Source: Alkalinema sp. CAN_BIN05 (GTDB lineage Bacteria > Cyanobacteriota > Cyanobacteriia > Leptolyngbyales > Leptolyngbyaceae). Taken from it: 6,414 nt of DNA. Below, piece by piece: positions 6,138 to 6,414 of the stretch (within the stretch, counting starts at the first letter, position 1; each line of letters begins with the position of its first letter). Under the pieces are notes generated by a model. That model made no database searches and was not told the DNA's origin. It saw nothing but the letters and a program-made list of their open reading frames with translations. Both the position numbers and the translations under genes were made by a program. The stretch lies in assembly GCA_026786325.1 (NCBI GenBank), contig JAJAYH010000051.1:1-6414 (forward strand), in the 5' to 3' direction.

Positions 6138-6178
6138 AAATTGTTATTTCATTAATAGATAGTTAAGGCGAGAATATC
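6138..6178 (-). promoter_or_regulatory. Candidate Pho box (SphR/PhoB-type site) for pstS
   Basis: Cyanobacterial Pho boxes are direct repeats of an octamer resembling PyTTAAPyPy(T/A), spaced 11 bases apart. Read on the minus strand, CTTAACTA (6167-6160) fits fully, ATTAATGA (6156-6149) fits at six of eight positions, and AACAATTT (6145-6138) and GATATTCT (6178-6171) fit at five of eight. All four keep the 11-base step. The site lies about 180-220 bases ahead of the pstS start codon, so the leader would be long. Another isolated full match, CTTAATCT (6092-6085), lacks repeats at the right spacing. The match is by eye, in A+T-rich DNA. Confidence 0.42.
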
Positions 6179-6233
6179 ATTGATGTCCTAGGAAGCAGAT
6201 GCCATTCGATCGATCTTTAATTTGATTAAATCT

Positions 6234-6279
6234 TAAATAGAAAAGCGATCGGTCCTGGATTTCACAAAACCGATCGCTT
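6234..6279 (-). terminator. Intrinsic terminator with a CGATCG-core stem
   Basis: AAGCGATCGGT (6243-6253) and ACCGATCGCTT (6269-6279) form a perfect 11-pair stem with a 15-base loop. On the minus strand the stem is followed by CTTTTCTATTT, a suitable U-rich tail, while the plus-strand flank is poorer in T. It therefore best ends transcription of the minus-strand gene at the right edge and insulates the pst promoter from it. Confidence 0.72.
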
Positions 6280-6321
6280 GTGGTTTAGTTGGCTTGTGAT
6301 GTGCTCCCTTTGATTCTTCTA

Positions 6322-6414
6322 TCTCGCAGCACTCGCCAGACGTTCTCGACGGCGCGATCGGCCTTCACCCATCGATAACAAAGCTCGGTTATCGATCGCA
6401 GTTGTAGTCCCAAA
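6322..6414 (-). CDS. C-terminal end of an unidentified protein (cut by window edge; frame uncertain)
   Basis: A gene end is expected here because a good minus-strand terminator lies just downstream. Two minus-strand frames are open from the edge. The one chosen runs 30 codons to a TAG at 6324-6322 and includes AIDNRALLSMGEGRSRRERL; it uses GAA for Glu, as the neighbouring genes mostly do. The alternative runs 42 codons to a TAA at 6287-6285, six bases before the terminator stem, and includes ITELCYRWVKADRAVENVW; it has more rare codons (ATA, CTA, tandem AGA). Neither matches a family I recognise, and both are Arg-rich, partly because of CGATCG sites. That a gene ends here is more certain than which frame it uses. 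Confidence 0.4.

Larger units (their letters stand above)
5958..6321. other. Upstream region of the pst operon, no convincing gene
   Basis: This 364-base stretch separates pstS from the gene at the right edge. From left to right it holds the pstS leader, a possible 38-codon plus-strand frame at 5999-6115 (reported under findings), a -10-like TATAGG on the minus strand at 6115-6110, a candidate Pho box at 6138-6178, a cluster of three TTAA motifs at 6217-6236 with 9- and 7-base spacing (unlike a Pho box), the intrinsic terminator at 6234-6279, and the 3' flank of the edge gene. The A+T-rich composition is typical of a promoter region. Confidence 0.6.

Noticed and set aside
1..6414. CRISPR array, tRNA, rRNA or toxin-antitoxin pair
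   Set aside because: No regularly spaced repeats, cloverleaf-like segments or recognisable toxin or antitoxin genes were seen on either strand.

Overview
The window most likely comes from a cyanobacterium. The octamer GCGATCGC (HIP1), over-represented in many cyanobacterial genomes, occurs five times in 6.4 kb (196-203, 3774-3781, 4599-4606, 4854-4861, 5908-5915), with many further CGATCG cores. The PstS sequence type, the TonB-like protein and the Rpn-family nuclease also fit. Genus cannot be told from this stretch.

Right to left on the minus strand: the 3' end of an unidentified gene (6322-6414, frame uncertain) is followed by a convincing intrinsic terminator (6234-6279). After a roughly 280-base leader carrying a candidate Pho box comes a complete high-affinity phosphate transport operon: pstS (periplasmic binding protein), pstC and pstA (the two permeases) and pstB (ATPase). 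Gaps of 46 to 88 bases and a shared strand support one transcript. Two of the gaps hold weak hairpins that could adjust the amount of message for downstream genes. No phoU and no second pstB lie in the window.

Directly after pstB, on the same strand, lies a 299-residue TonB-like protein: a short cytoplasmic N-terminus, one membrane helix containing His-Gly, a long Pro/Lys/Glu linker and a small C-terminal domain. If it is part of the pst transcript, it suggests a link between inner-membrane phosphate uptake and an envelope-spanning function. This is the most interesting biological point here.

Still further left is an Rpn-family (PD-(D/E)XK, recombination-promoting nuclease / putative transposase) gene broken by a frameshift at 350-353 into a 207-residue catalytic part and an 85-residue tail. 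The tail overlaps, tail to tail, the last codons of an open reading frame entering from the left edge on the plus strand.

Working model: under phosphate limitation the SphS-SphR (PhoR-PhoB type) two-component system would switch on the pst operon. PstS captures phosphate in the periplasm, PstC/PstA pass it through the inner membrane, and PstB powers this with ATP. No wholly new system is evident. The novelty lies in the TonB-like neighbour, the frameshift and several small regulatory-looking elements.
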